64,000 bases of DNA from Bacteroidales bacterium SW299 (GTDB taxonomy: Bacteria; Bacteroidota; Bacteroidia; Bacteroidales; Bacteroidaceae). The first letter of the stretch is position 1. Every line of letters starts with the position of its first letter. The notes under the pieces are model-generated. The model was not told where the DNA came from. It made no database searches and saw only the letters and a list, made by a program, of their open reading frames with translations. Below, in pieces: positions 7,291 through 15,408 of the stretch. Position numbers and translations under genes: made by a program. The stretch is taken from the NCBI GenBank assembly GCA_019550975.1, contig SDWH01000004.1:124001-188000 (forward strand), read 5' to 3'.

Positions 7291-9384
7291 ATGAAAAAGA
7301 TACTTTTTGCAGCGATACTCATCCTCTTGTGCGGCAATCTTGTTGCGCAGAACATGATACAAAACCAATACAGTCAGTACGGCACATCTGCTTCCGGCCT
7401 CAACAGCAACCAGTATGACCGGAACGGAAATCCTATTGACACTACTTCTGTCATAGATGCCAACACGATACCTATCGGACTTCACGCATGGAAGATTGAA
7501 GAAAGGTTCGGAGAAAGGACACCCGTACCTGTAGACACGCTGATGCACGGATTCCAGAACACCAACGACACCGGAGGTCCCACCGGACACTATTCGTTTT
7601 TAGGAAACCTGGGAGCGCCGCGCATCTCGCACGTATTCTTCGAACGCAAGGATCCGAGCCAGTTCTTTTTCTATGACCCGTACGATTTCACGGTACGCAA
7701 GCCGAGCGACGTCATCTACACCAACACAAAGTCGCCCTTCACCAACCTCACTTACTACAAGCAGGGTGACGGCAGGTATGGAGAAGAAAGGTTCAAGGCT
7801 TATTTCGCCGTAAACGTAAACAAACGCCTGGGATTCGGATTCGACATCGACTATACGTACGGACGAGGAAAATATCAGAACCAGTCGACCGCCCTTTTCA
7901 ACGGAAACCTCTTCGCATACTACCACGGCGACCAGTACGAAATGCATTTCAACTTCATCAACGAAAACCTGAAGGTGGCCGAAAACGGAGGTATAACGGA
8001 CGACAGATACGTAACGAACCCGCTGGAAATGGCGGAGGGAGAACGCACATACGAAACCTACAACATCCCCACCAACCTGGTTGACATCTGGAACAACAAC
8101 ACAGGCTACCATGCGTTTCTGACACACCGCTACAACCTGGGGTTCTACCGCGACGTGACGCAGGAAAACGATACGGTCACCAAGCAGGTATTTGTCCCGG
8201 TAACGAGCTTCATCCATAGTGTCAAAGTGGATGTAGACCGCCGAAAATACGTATCATACGATGTAAGCCAGAACAACGATTATTTCGAGCACAACTATCT
8301 GGGAACCGACTCATTGGACGTAACCCGCCATTTCTCCATCAAGAATACGGTGGGGATTGCCCTGCGCGAAGGTTTCAACAAGTGGGCAAAAGCAGGGCTT
8401 ACCGCTTTCATGAGCTTTGAACACCGCAGCTTCACCATGACGGACACCATCACCGGAAATCCGGGGCAGCGAATCGCTACCGCACACAAGGAGAATGTGC
8501 TGTCAATCGGCGGACAGCTGATCAAGCAGCAGGGAAAGACTTTCCACTACAATGTGACCGGAGAAATCGCGATGCTGGGCGAAGATGCCGGACAGTTCAC
8601 GGTGGAGGGAAACGGGGACCTGAATTTCCGCCTCTTCAACGACACTGTAAGACTGGAGGCCAACGCATACATCAAAAACCTGAATCCGACTTTCTACTTC
8701 CGTCATTTCCATTCCAAACACTACTGGTGGGACAATGACCTGTCGAAAATAATGCGCACCCGCATCGAAGGGAAGCTGAGCATAGACCACTGGCGCACCC
8801 AGCTGAAAGCCGGAGTGGAAAACATAACCAACTATACATACCTGGACAATGCTTCCGTAAAATACACCGCCAAGAACGGAGATGTGAGCTACAAGAATGA
8901 CATGGCCGTCCGGCAGCATTCGGGAAGCATCCAGGTGTTCAGCGCAACCCTGAGGCAGGACTTCAAGCTGGGAATCCTTCATCTGGACAACGAAGTGACC
9001 TATCAGAAAACAAGCAATGCAGACGTGCTCCCGCTGCCGGAACTCGTGCTTTACCACAACCTGTACATCAAGTTTGCTCTGGCAAAAAAGGTGCTCAACA
9101 TAGAAATGGGAGCCGATCTGAGGTATTTCACCCAATACTATGCACCCGACTATGCGCCTGCGATCGGGCAGTTCTATCTGCAAAACCGCGATACCAGATA
9201 CAAGCTGGGAGCTTATCCGATGATTAACGGATATATCAACCTGCACCTGAAACGGACAAGAATCTTTGTGCAGATGTATAACCTGCTTCAGCGCGACGGC
9301 GACAAGAGCTACTTCTATATCCCGCATTATCCGCTGAATCCCCGTATCCTGAAAATCGGAATCTCGTGGAATTTCTTCGACTAA
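7291..9384 (+). CDS. Putative Bacteroidota outer-membrane porin
   Basis: Outer-membrane beta-barrel protein of the Bacteroidota putative-porin type (Porin_10-like), 697 aa. The start at 7291 gives a clean signal peptide, MKKILFAAILILLCGNLVAQ; the in-frame ATG at 7201 precedes the promoter box and would bury that signal. After a Ser/Gly/Asn-rich region the protein alternates short hydrophilic turns and amphipathic strands rich in Tyr, Phe and Asn, and it ends in an aromatic residue pattern (LKIGISWNFFD) usual for barrels inserted by the BAM machinery. The specific substrate is unknown. The next gene follows after 21 bases and may be co-transcribed. Confidence 0.75.
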   Translation: MKKILFAAILILLCGNLVAQNMIQNQYSQYGTSASGLNSNQYDRNGNPIDTTSVIDANTIPIGLHAWKIEERFGERTPVPVDTLMHGFQNTNDTGGPTGHYSFLGNLGAPRISHVFFERKDPSQFFFYDPYDFTVRKPSDVIYTNTKSPFTNLTYYKQGDGRYGEERFKAYFAVNVNKRLGFGFDIDYTYGRGKYQNQSTALFNGNLFAYYHGDQYEMHFNFINENLKVAENGGITDDRYVTNPLEMAEGERTYETYNIPTNLVDIWNNNTGYHAFLTHRYNLGFYRDVTQENDTVTKQVFVPVTSFIHSVKVDVDRRKYVSYDVSQNNDYFEHNYLGTDSLDVTRHFSIKNTVGIALREGFNKWAKAGLTAFMSFEHRSFTMTDTITGNPGQRIATAHKENVLSIGGQLIKQQGKTFHYNVTGEIAMLGEDAGQFTVEGNGDLNFRLFNDTVRLEANAYIKNLNPTFYFRHFHSKHYWWDNDLSKIMRTRIEGKLSIDHWRTQLKAGVENITNYTYLDNASVKYTAKNGDVSYKNDMAVRQHSGSIQVFSATLRQDFKLGILHLDNEVTYQKTSNADVLPLPELVLYHNLYIKFALAKKVLNIEMGADLRYFTQYYAPDYAPAIGQFYLQNRDTRYKLGAYPMINGYINLHLKRTRIFVQMYNLLQRDGDKSYFYIPHYPLNPRILKIGISWNFFD

Positions 9385-9405
9385 CGCCAACAACCCTCTA
9401 CATTC

Positions 9406-10230
9406 ATGCTAAGGAAACACACATATTATCTGGCAGCAGGCGGAATTGTCGTCTTGCTCATCATAGGCGGACTCATCGGTGAAAAGAAGGATGCAAAAGA
9501 GCAGACCGCCCCGAGAGATTATCCGGAAATAATGGAAGCGGGAGCACTGAACGCCGTAACAGAATACAACGCCATCAGCTACCACGTGGACAAAGACACC
9601 ATCGACGGATTCGACTATGAACTGCTAAACGCATTTGCCGAAGAAAAGAAGCTGAAGCTTTCGGTTACTCCGGAAATGAGCTTTGAGGAAAGGCTGGAAG
9701 GAATAGTCAAAGGGAAATATGACATTCTGGCAACAGGAACGGTGGTTACCACCCAGTTCAAAGACTCGCTGCTTTTCACAAAACACATCCTGCTAAGCAA
9801 GCAGGTGCTGGTACAGCGGAAGAAAGAAGAAGGAAAAGACAGCCTCTATATCAACAGCCAGCTGGAGCTGGGACACAAAACGCTGCACATCATAGAAGGC
9901 TCTCCAGGACTGCTGCGCATCCATAACCTCATCAATGAAATCGCGGATACCATCTATATCAGACAAGTGAAAGACTACGGTCCCGAACAGCTGCTGGCAA
10001 TGGTTTCGGCGGGCGACATCGACTATGCCGTATGCGACGAAAACATCGCTTCGGCCTCACTTGCCGCATTCCCGAACCTGGACATCAGCAAAGATATCGG
10101 ATTCACCCAGTTTTACGCATGGGGAGTAAACAAGCGTTCGCCCGTCCTCCTCGACACGCTGAACAACTGGCTGGAGAGATACATGAAAACGGACAAATAC
10201 AAAAAACTGTACAAAAAATATTTCAACTAA
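9406..10230 (+). CDS. Membrane-anchored solute-binding-like protein (SBP family 3)
   Basis: A 274-aa protein with one N-terminal hydrophobic anchor (residues about 7-24, YYLAAGGIVVLLIIGGLIG) and a periplasmic domain resembling family 3 extracellular solute-binding proteins and the N-terminal domain of lytic transglycosylase MltF. Supporting stretches are NAVTEYNAISYHVDKDTIDGFDYEL, YDILATGTVVTTQFKDSLLFTKHI and DYAVCDENIASASL. No lysozyme-like catalytic domain follows, so if it is MltF-related it has lost catalysis. The neighbour 13 bases downstream is an oxidoreductase. No ABC-transporter permease or ATPase is near, so a transport role is uncertain. Confidence 0.7.
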   Translation: MLRKHTYYLAAGGIVVLLIIGGLIGEKKDAKEQTAPRDYPEIMEAGALNAVTEYNAISYHVDKDTIDGFDYELLNAFAEEKKLKLSVTPEMSFEERLEGIVKGKYDILATGTVVTTQFKDSLLFTKHILLSKQVLVQRKKEEGKDSLYINSQLELGHKTLHIIEGSPGLLRIHNLINEIADTIYIRQVKDYGPEQLLAMVSAGDIDYAVCDENIASASLAAFPNLDISKDIGFTQFYAWGVNKRSPVLLDTLNNWLERYMKTDKYKKLYKKYFN

Positions 10231-10242
10231 ACTTTCAGGCCT

Positions 10243-11232
10243 ATGAGAATACTTGAGAACGTAAACTGGGGCTTCATCGGCTGCGGTGAAGTGACAGAGA
10301 AGAAGAGCGGCCCCGCATTCAACATGATTGAGGGATCGAAAGTTGTGGCGGTGATGAGCCGGGAAGAAGAAAAGGTAAAGTCGTACGCCATGCGGCACGA
10401 CATCCCAAACTGGTATACCGATGCCCAGGAACTTATCGGGGACGAAAATGTAAACGCAATCTACATAGCGACTCCCCCTTCGTCGCATGCCACATTCGCC
10501 ATCATGGCCATGAAAGCAGGAAAGCCGGTGTATATCGAAAAGCCGATGGCCGCCAGCTACGAAGACTGCACACGCATCAACCGCATCTCCAAGGAAACGG
10601 GCGTGCCGTGCTTTGTGGCGTATTACCGGAGGTATCTGCCCTACTTCCAGAAAGTGCGCCAGCTGGTTGAGGAAGGAGAAATCGGCAATGTAATCAATAT
10701 ACAGATCCGCTTCGCCCAACCTCCGCGCGATCTTGACTACAACAAAACGAACCTGCCGTGGCGCGTGCAGCCCGACATCGCAGGAGGCGGTTACTTCTAC
10801 GACCTTGCCCCTCATCAGCTGGACTTGTTGCAGGACATGTTTGGCTGCATTCTTGAAGCGGAAGGCTACAAGAGCAACCGGGGCGGACTGTATGAAGCTG
10901 AAGACACCATCAGCGCATGCTTCAAGTTCGACTCCGGACTTCCCGGATCGGGTTCGTGGTGCTTTGTGGCCCATGAATCGGCAAAAGAAGACCGCATTGA
11001 GATAATCGGCGACAAGGGAATGATCTGCTTCTCTGTCTTCACCTACGAACCGATAGCGCTTCACACGGAAAGGGGACGTGAAGAGATTCTGCCGCCCAAC
11101 CCGCCGCACGTACAGCTCCCGCTGATCAAAGCGGTGGTAGAACACCTCCAAGGCAAAGCCATCTGCACGTGTGACGGCATCAGTGCCACGCCGACCAACT
11201 GGGTGATGGACCGCATTCTGAACAAGCTGTAA
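10243..11232 (+). CDS. Gfo/Idh/MocA-family NAD(P)-dependent oxidoreductase
   Basis: A 329-aa sugar or inositol dehydrogenase-like enzyme. The N-terminal Rossmann fold shows WGFIGCGEV (residues 7-15) and the nucleotide-binding region continues through VVAVMSR. The family motif EKPMA, with the conserved catalytic Lys, is near residue 100, followed by FVAYYRRYLPYFQKVRQLVEEGEIG. The C-terminal domain includes GGGYFYDLAPHQLDLLQDMFG, the usual Asp/His-containing substrate-site stretch. No signal peptide, so cytoplasmic. Substrate cannot be inferred. It probably forms one transcription unit with the two genes before it and ends at a strong hairpin. Confidence 0.88.
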   Translation: MRILENVNWGFIGCGEVTEKKSGPAFNMIEGSKVVAVMSREEEKVKSYAMRHDIPNWYTDAQELIGDENVNAIYIATPPSSHATFAIMAMKAGKPVYIEKPMAASYEDCTRINRISKETGVPCFVAYYRRYLPYFQKVRQLVEEGEIGNVINIQIRFAQPPRDLDYNKTNLPWRVQPDIAGGGYFYDLAPHQLDLLQDMFGCILEAEGYKSNRGGLYEAEDTISACFKFDSGLPGSGSWCFVAHESAKEDRIEIIGDKGMICFSVFTYEPIALHTERGREEILPPNPPHVQLPLIKAVVEHLQGKAICTCDGISATPTNWVMDRILNKL

Positions 11233-11255
11233 GAAACAGGGCGCACCAAAGAACA

Positions 11256-11306
11256 AAGCCGCAAAGTCCGGAATCTCTTCTGAACTTTGCGGCTTCAGTC
11301 TTTTCT
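11256..11306. terminator. Bidirectional terminator hairpin
   Basis: AAGCCGCAAAGT (11256-11267) pairs perfectly with ACTTTGCGGCTT (11284-11295), and the plus-strand tail reads CAGTCTTTTCT. It lies between two convergent genes and should end both. The motif resembles the stem parts of the inverted-repeat elements at 7.1 and 25.9 kb. Confidence 0.8.
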
Positions 11307-11322
11307 ACAATATGTATTTCGC

Positions 11323-12915
11323 TTAAAAATGTACGCCTAAAGTAAACAGCAGCTGATGACGGTTGTTATTTACTTTCGTTGCAGAAAGGGTTTCCGAACT
11401 GAACGCATAAAAATCAGACTTATACGCATCATACTTATAAGCTAAATCCGCATAAAACATTTTCCCAGCATATCCCAATCCTACTGTTGCTGTATGTCTT
11501 CCAAAATTATTCGTATACTCAACATCTGTACGCATATCATTATACTCCAACGCCTTATAAGCGGTTTCCTTAAATACAGCGGAACTATAGTTATATCCAG
11601 CACGCAAACTGAATGAAGGAGTAATGCGCGTTTCTACTCCCAACCGCACCGTATGCTCTCCCTTCAAATCCTCATCAATATATGCGTTCTGATTCTCCAT
11701 CTTATATCCGTCAGTATAGCTCAACTCAGTAGTTGGATAAGTAGCATATTCATATTCAGCACCTATCGCCATTATACCGCCTAACACCGTACCCATACTC
11801 AGATTGAATCTCCATGGCGTCGTAAGATTGTATTCTCTCACCGTTTCCCCTCCTACATAGTTTGCAGGTGATTCTGTTCCTTCAAAAGATGTTCCGTCAC
11901 CGTATAACAAGTTCGAATATACTTCTGAAGAATATGTATCAGTTAATGCATACCATACAGGAGTATGCACAGCGATACCAAAACGGAAAGGAGAGTCTGC
12001 TACAGGACGAAAAATTGCACCAAACTTCAAATCGACTCCTGTACCATCTGTCCGGAACGAATTTCTCAGTTCATAATATCCGCTATTATCCCCATCATAG
12101 ATATCCTCCGTATAATAGGTAGAACGACGGTAATTGATATCATAAACTCCCACTGTAAGCCCCAAATAAATACGGTCTTCTACATTGGCAGATATATTAA
12201 AATCATACGCATTTATGCCTCCTTCTTCTTGGCTTCTATAACCGTTTGCATCACCATACCAACCTATAGGAGCTTCATATGTACCTTGTTCGTCTTGAAA
12301 CGAACCAACACCAACCAATTCCGTACGCACTCCCATTACCCCCAAATAAGGATAATTCACTTGATTCGGACTATAAGGACCTGGACCGCCACTATTATAA
12401 TTATAAATGTCATCCAATTCTGATATGTTATTTACAGCCCCCCAAATCATGTTTGCCATCTGCTGGGTTTGCGAATCGCCGTTAAGCATTCCGCCTGCCT
12501 GAAACACTCTATTAAAATTACGACTTTTATGGTAGTTAAAGCCAAAATTTATATAACGCAAAGTCGTACGGTTTCCTATTTTATTAGACAAGACAAAACC
12601 TATCTGATCAAACGAAGCGCGAATCCGTTTATCAGTCATTTTCGTACCCGAAAAGTCGCTTTCAGCCTGCGAAGAATTAAACCCAAAAGAAGCTGCGATG
12701 TCATGGCCTCTAAACAAGCCCACACCAGCCGGATTTGTTCCCATCACTGAAATATCTGCACCCAAAGCACTCATAGCACCACCCATGCCGACAAATCGAG
12801 CCGTTCCATTCAATTCTTTACTTGAATAGGTTACTGCGTCATATTGAGTCTGCGACATCGCCGTCAATCCATATCCTGCAAGAACGGCCGCTGCTATCAT
12901 TTTATACTTCGACAT
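11323..12915 (-). CDS. FadL/OmpP1-like outer-membrane transport protein
   Basis: Outer-membrane barrel protein, 530 aa, with signal peptide MSKYKMIAAAVLAGYGLTAMSQ. Residues about 35-75 (NGTARFVGMGGAMSALGADISVMGTNPAGVGLFRG) match the N-terminal hatch region of FadL/OmpP1-type transporters for hydrophobic compounds, in which an NPAG-type motif is characteristic. The remainder is barrel-like, ending RHQLLFTLGVHF. It is more AT-rich than neighbours in its wobble positions (many TAT and ATA codons). It lies 33 bases after the Trp/Tyr/Gly-rich gene and is probably transcribed with it. Substrate not deducible. Confidence 0.82.
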   Translation of the reverse strand: MSKYKMIAAAVLAGYGLTAMSQTQYDAVTYSSKELNGTARFVGMGGAMSALGADISVMGTNPAGVGLFRGHDIAASFGFNSSQAESDFSGTKMTDKRIRASFDQIGFVLSNKIGNRTTLRYINFGFNYHKSRNFNRVFQAGGMLNGDSQTQQMANMIWGAVNNISELDDIYNYNSGGPGPYSPNQVNYPYLGVMGVRTELVGVGSFQDEQGTYEAPIGWYGDANGYRSQEEGGINAYDFNISANVEDRIYLGLTVGVYDINYRRSTYYTEDIYDGDNSGYYELRNSFRTDGTGVDLKFGAIFRPVADSPFRFGIAVHTPVWYALTDTYSSEVYSNLLYGDGTSFEGTESPANYVGGETVREYNLTTPWRFNLSMGTVLGGIMAIGAEYEYATYPTTELSYTDGYKMENQNAYIDEDLKGEHTVRLGVETRITPSFSLRAGYNYSSAVFKETAYKALEYNDMRTDVEYTNNFGRHTATVGLGYAGKMFYADLAYKYDAYKSDFYAFSSETLSATKVNNNRHQLLFTLGVHF

Positions 12916-12948
12916 ATTTTTTCCCTTTTAAAATAAATACTAACTCGA

Positions 12949-14145
12949 TTATCTGCGACGAGCTCCACCACCACTTCCTACACTGCGAGTTGTTCCACCG
13001 CTCGAACGGTAACTGCCTCCACTATAGCGTGAAGAACCGCCTACCGAGCTTCCTCTATTGTAGTTCGTTCCTCGGTTCGTATTGTTGTTATATCTAGAAT
13101 TGTTCATCCTGTTATACGCATTCGTATTTCTGTATGAATTCGTTCTCGTACTGCTCGGTCGAGTATAAGTAGAACTTCCTCCCAACTGGCTTCTTCTTGA
13201 ATATCCTCGTGCCTGTCCGTTTCTGACAGATGTTCCCGAATTTCGGTTTCCGGAAACCACACGTCCTCCCGTACGTCCATTCCGGTCATAAACACCCCCT
13301 CCTCTATAAGAGGAATTGCCTGAAACCGGACGACCCGAAGCATAGCTTCCTCCCCGCCTCGGAATACCGACTTCACCCCGTCTATTATTGTAGGAATAGT
13401 GCCTACCTCCCCATCCGTAATAAGGATAGTGATGGTGATGCCAGCCGCCCCAGTAGCCTGCATACCAGCCGCCGTACCAGCCGCCCCAATAGCCGCCGTA
13501 CCAGTATGGAGAATACCAGCTGCTGTAATACCACGGAGAGTACCAGTTCCATCCCCAGCCCCAACGCGGACCGGCTATGCTCCAGTTCCAGCGCCAGTCC
13601 CACCACAGCGGATTGGAATAGGTCGGGAATACATAAGCATAAAGCCCGTCATCGTATACGTTCCAGTCCCACGAAGGGAAAGCGCCGTATACCACGTCCC
13701 AGTACAGCGGACTGCTGACCGGAATGGCATACGCCGGGCTGCGGAAGCGGACGATCCGCATGGCATATTCATAGTCATCCTGCGAACCTTCGAAACCGTT
13801 CACCCATTCTCCACGCTCGCCAACGGGCTTCTCCTCGATATATAAGGTATCATTCCGATAGCTGAACGTATTGTCGCGCGAAGTATAACGCCGGTTGTAC
13901 TCGTCTACATCGCGCATCTTTCCAGCAGCATCCTTCACTACAACCGTAGATCCCGGAGCCGCATACACAGTTGTGTTCGACGACTGTTTCGGAACCGCCA
14001 CCGTCCTCTCAACCGGAGCGGCGGCTTCCTTCTTCGCTTCCGTCTTCTTTTTCGGAACGAAATAAAGGTCGTCGTTACTCTGAGCCATCACCAGCCACGG
14101 AAAGCCGGCCAACAGCAGCGAAGCAAATATTCTACTTTTCATCAT
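12949..14145 (-). CDS. Secreted Trp/Tyr/Gly-rich low-complexity protein
   Basis: A 398-aa protein with signal peptide (MMKSRIFASLLLAGFPWLVMAQ). Residues about 25-150 are ordinary and mixed, with a Lys/Ala-rich segment and a short region (DEYNRRYTSRDNTFSYRNDTLY) resembling Bacteroidota envelope proteins. Residues about 150-255 are extremely rich in Trp, Tyr and Gly (for example YSPYWYGGYWGGWYGGWYAG) with a HHHHYPYYGWGG patch. The C-terminal 140 residues are rich in Ser, Arg, Gly and Asn. I recognise no catalytic domain. Composition suggests an exposed, sticky or metal/aromatic-binding envelope protein. A consensus promoter (14184-14213) and a large palindrome lie upstream. Confidence 0.8.
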   Translation of the reverse strand: MMKSRIFASLLLAGFPWLVMAQSNDDLYFVPKKKTEAKKEAAAPVERTVAVPKQSSNTTVYAAPGSTVVVKDAAGKMRDVDEYNRRYTSRDNTFSYRNDTLYIEEKPVGERGEWVNGFEGSQDDYEYAMRIVRFRSPAYAIPVSSPLYWDVVYGAFPSWDWNVYDDGLYAYVFPTYSNPLWWDWRWNWSIAGPRWGWGWNWYSPWYYSSWYSPYWYGGYWGGWYGGWYAGYWGGWHHHHYPYYGWGGRHYSYNNRRGEVGIPRRGGSYASGRPVSGNSSYRGGGVYDRNGRTGGRVVSGNRNSGTSVRNGQARGYSRRSQLGGSSTYTRPSSTRTNSYRNTNAYNRMNNSRYNNNTNRGTNYNRGSSVGGSSRYSGGSYRSSGGTTRSVGSGGGARRR

Positions 14146-14183
14146 ATCGCCTTAATTTTATAATTCCCCTTTTTATTCTGATA

Positions 14184-14213
14184 CAAATTTAGGAAGTTAT
14201 TCGGAGTCTGCAA
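14184..14213 (-). promoter_or_regulatory. Consensus promoter of the Trp/Tyr/Gly-rich protein operon
   Basis: On the minus strand TTG (14213-14211) is followed after 19 bases by TAAATTTG (14191-14184), a strong match to the Bacteroidota consensus, with about 38 bases to the ATG at 14145. Confidence 0.75.
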
Positions 14214-14218
14214 GCAGG

Positions 14219-14250
14219 AAATCCCTATTTCCGCATAGGGATTTCCCTAA
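14219..14250. promoter_or_regulatory. Perfect palindrome between divergent promoters, candidate operator
   Basis: AAATCCCTAT (14219-14228) and ATAGGGATTT (14235-14244) form perfect 10-bp arms around TTCCGC. A third half-site, TCCCTAA (14244-14250), makes an overlapping TAGGGA-TT-TCCCTA palindrome. The block lies just upstream of the -33 element for the minus-strand operon and about 13 bases before the -7 box of prmA. It could bind a dimeric regulator acting on both directions. Confidence 0.6.
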
Positions 14251-14256
14251 AAGCTG

Positions 14257-14264
14257 TATCTTTG
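14257..14264 (+). promoter_or_regulatory. -7 box of prmA
   Basis: TATCTTTG matches the -7 consensus and lies about 62 bases before the prmA start. The -33 position falls within the right arm of the adjacent palindrome, so binding there would be expected to affect this promoter. Confidence 0.5.
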
Positions 14265-14326
14265 CGCACGGACAAACAACGATCCGGCGGAACCATGTTC
14301 CGCCACACTAAACCCGCGATATACGT

Positions 14327-15190
14327 ATGAAATATTTTGAAGTAACCTTTAATGTGCAGCCGTACAGTGAAACGGCCACCGATGTACTGTCGGCACTTGC
14401 AGCCGACATCGGATTCGAGAGTTTTGTTGAATGCGAAAAGGGCATGAAGGCCTATATACAGCAGGCATTGTTCGACGAAGACACGCTGAAGCAGACCGTA
14501 GGAAACTTTCCCATTCCCGGCACGGCAATCACCTATACCATCGACGAACCGGAAGACAAGGACTGGAACGAGGAATGGGAAAAGAATTTCTTCCAGCCGA
14601 TTGTCATCAGCGACCGGTGCGTCATCCACAGCACTTTCCACAAAGATTATCCGAAGGCGGAATATGACATTGTCATCAACCCGCAGATGGCTTTCGGCAC
14701 AGGACACCACGAAACCACCAGCTCCATCATAGCCGAGCTGCTGGACGCAGACCTCAGCGGAAAATCGGTGCTCGACATGGGGTGCGGAACTTCCATCCTC
14801 GCCATACTTGCCAGCATGAGAGGGGCCGATCCCGTAACCGCCATCGACATCGATGACTGGTGTGTGAACAACTCGCGCGACAACATCGCCCTGAACCGCA
14901 TCTCAAACATTACGGTGGAACTGGGGGACGCATCCCTGCTGAAAGGACGGAAACCGTTTGACGTGATCATCGCCAACATCAACCGGAACATCCTGCTCAA
15001 CGACCTGCCGGCCTATGCCGCCTGCATGCATCCAGGCTCTGAAATCTACATGAGCGGCTTCTATGTGGAAGACATCCCTGCCATCCGCGAAAAAGGAGAA
15101 AGCCTTGGAATGGAGTTCGTGCACCACCGCGAGAAGCGCAACTGGGCCGCAGTGAAGCTGGTCATGAAAAACCCCGGTTCCGCCGGCTGA
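14327..15190 (+). CDS. prmA: Ribosomal protein L11 methyltransferase
   Basis: S-adenosylmethionine-dependent enzyme that trimethylates ribosomal protein L11. The 287-aa protein has the PrmA N-terminal substrate-recognition domain (residues 1-100), then IVINPQMAFGTGHHETTSSII and SAM motif I VLDMGCGTSILAILASMRGA (about 147-166), with DIDDWCVNNSRDNIALN as the acidic loop and IIANINRNILL as the post-I motif. Length and motif order are typical. It is monocistronic, with a palindrome array 54 bases after its stop and a convergent gene beyond. Confidence 0.95.
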   Translation: MKYFEVTFNVQPYSETATDVLSALAADIGFESFVECEKGMKAYIQQALFDEDTLKQTVGNFPIPGTAITYTIDEPEDKDWNEEWEKNFFQPIVISDRCVIHSTFHKDYPKAEYDIVINPQMAFGTGHHETTSSIIAELLDADLSGKSVLDMGCGTSILAILASMRGADPVTAIDIDDWCVNNSRDNIALNRISNITVELGDASLLKGRKPFDVIIANINRNILLNDLPAYAACMHPGSEIYMSGFYVEDIPAIREKGESLGMEFVHHREKRNWAAVKLVMKNPGSAG

Positions 15191-15244
15191 CAGAAACAGC
15201 CTCTTCCGCCAGTGAAATACGCCGGCGAAGGCGTAAATACATTC

Positions 15245-15324
15245 ATCTCCAGCCTGGAGATATGCATCTTTAGCCTAAAGACGTGTATCTTCAGGCTGGG
15301 GATTTGTATCTCTAGGCTGGAGAT
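15245..15324. repeat. Four-unit palindrome array, 21-bp period (type 1, copy 1)
   Basis: Four 17-bp units with 4-base spacers: ATCTCCAGCCTGGAGAT (15245-15261), ATCTTTAGCCTAAAGAC (15266-15282), ATCTTCAGGCTGGGGAT (15287-15303), ATCTCTAGGCTGGAGAT (15308-15324). Each is a 7-bp stem with a 3-base loop; imperfect positions are mostly compatible with G-U pairing in RNA. The array at 26840-26919 is a homologue, including flanks: GCCGGCGAAGGC and ATTC before, ACAGAATCTG after. It lies between the convergent prmA and AbgT-like genes. Four tandem stems may terminate transcription from both sides, or the units may bind a protein dimer. Confidence 0.85.
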
Positions 15325-15408
15325 ACAGAATCTGATGTGCAACCATTCATTTTCCGCCGTCTTTAAACGAAATCCGGAAACTGTCATCTCGTAACCAACA
15401 AAAGCGCG

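Noticed and set aside
15245-15324. CRISPR array
   Set aside because: Regular spacing at first suggests one, but spacers are only 4 bases, units are palindromic and vary, and there are no cas genes.
15212-15394. Small frame translating the 21-bp array as heptads (SSLEICI, FSLKTCI)
   Set aside because: The 21-base period gives a seven-codon repeat automatically; the palindromic DNA pattern and lack of a start signal or conserved frame argue against a peptide.
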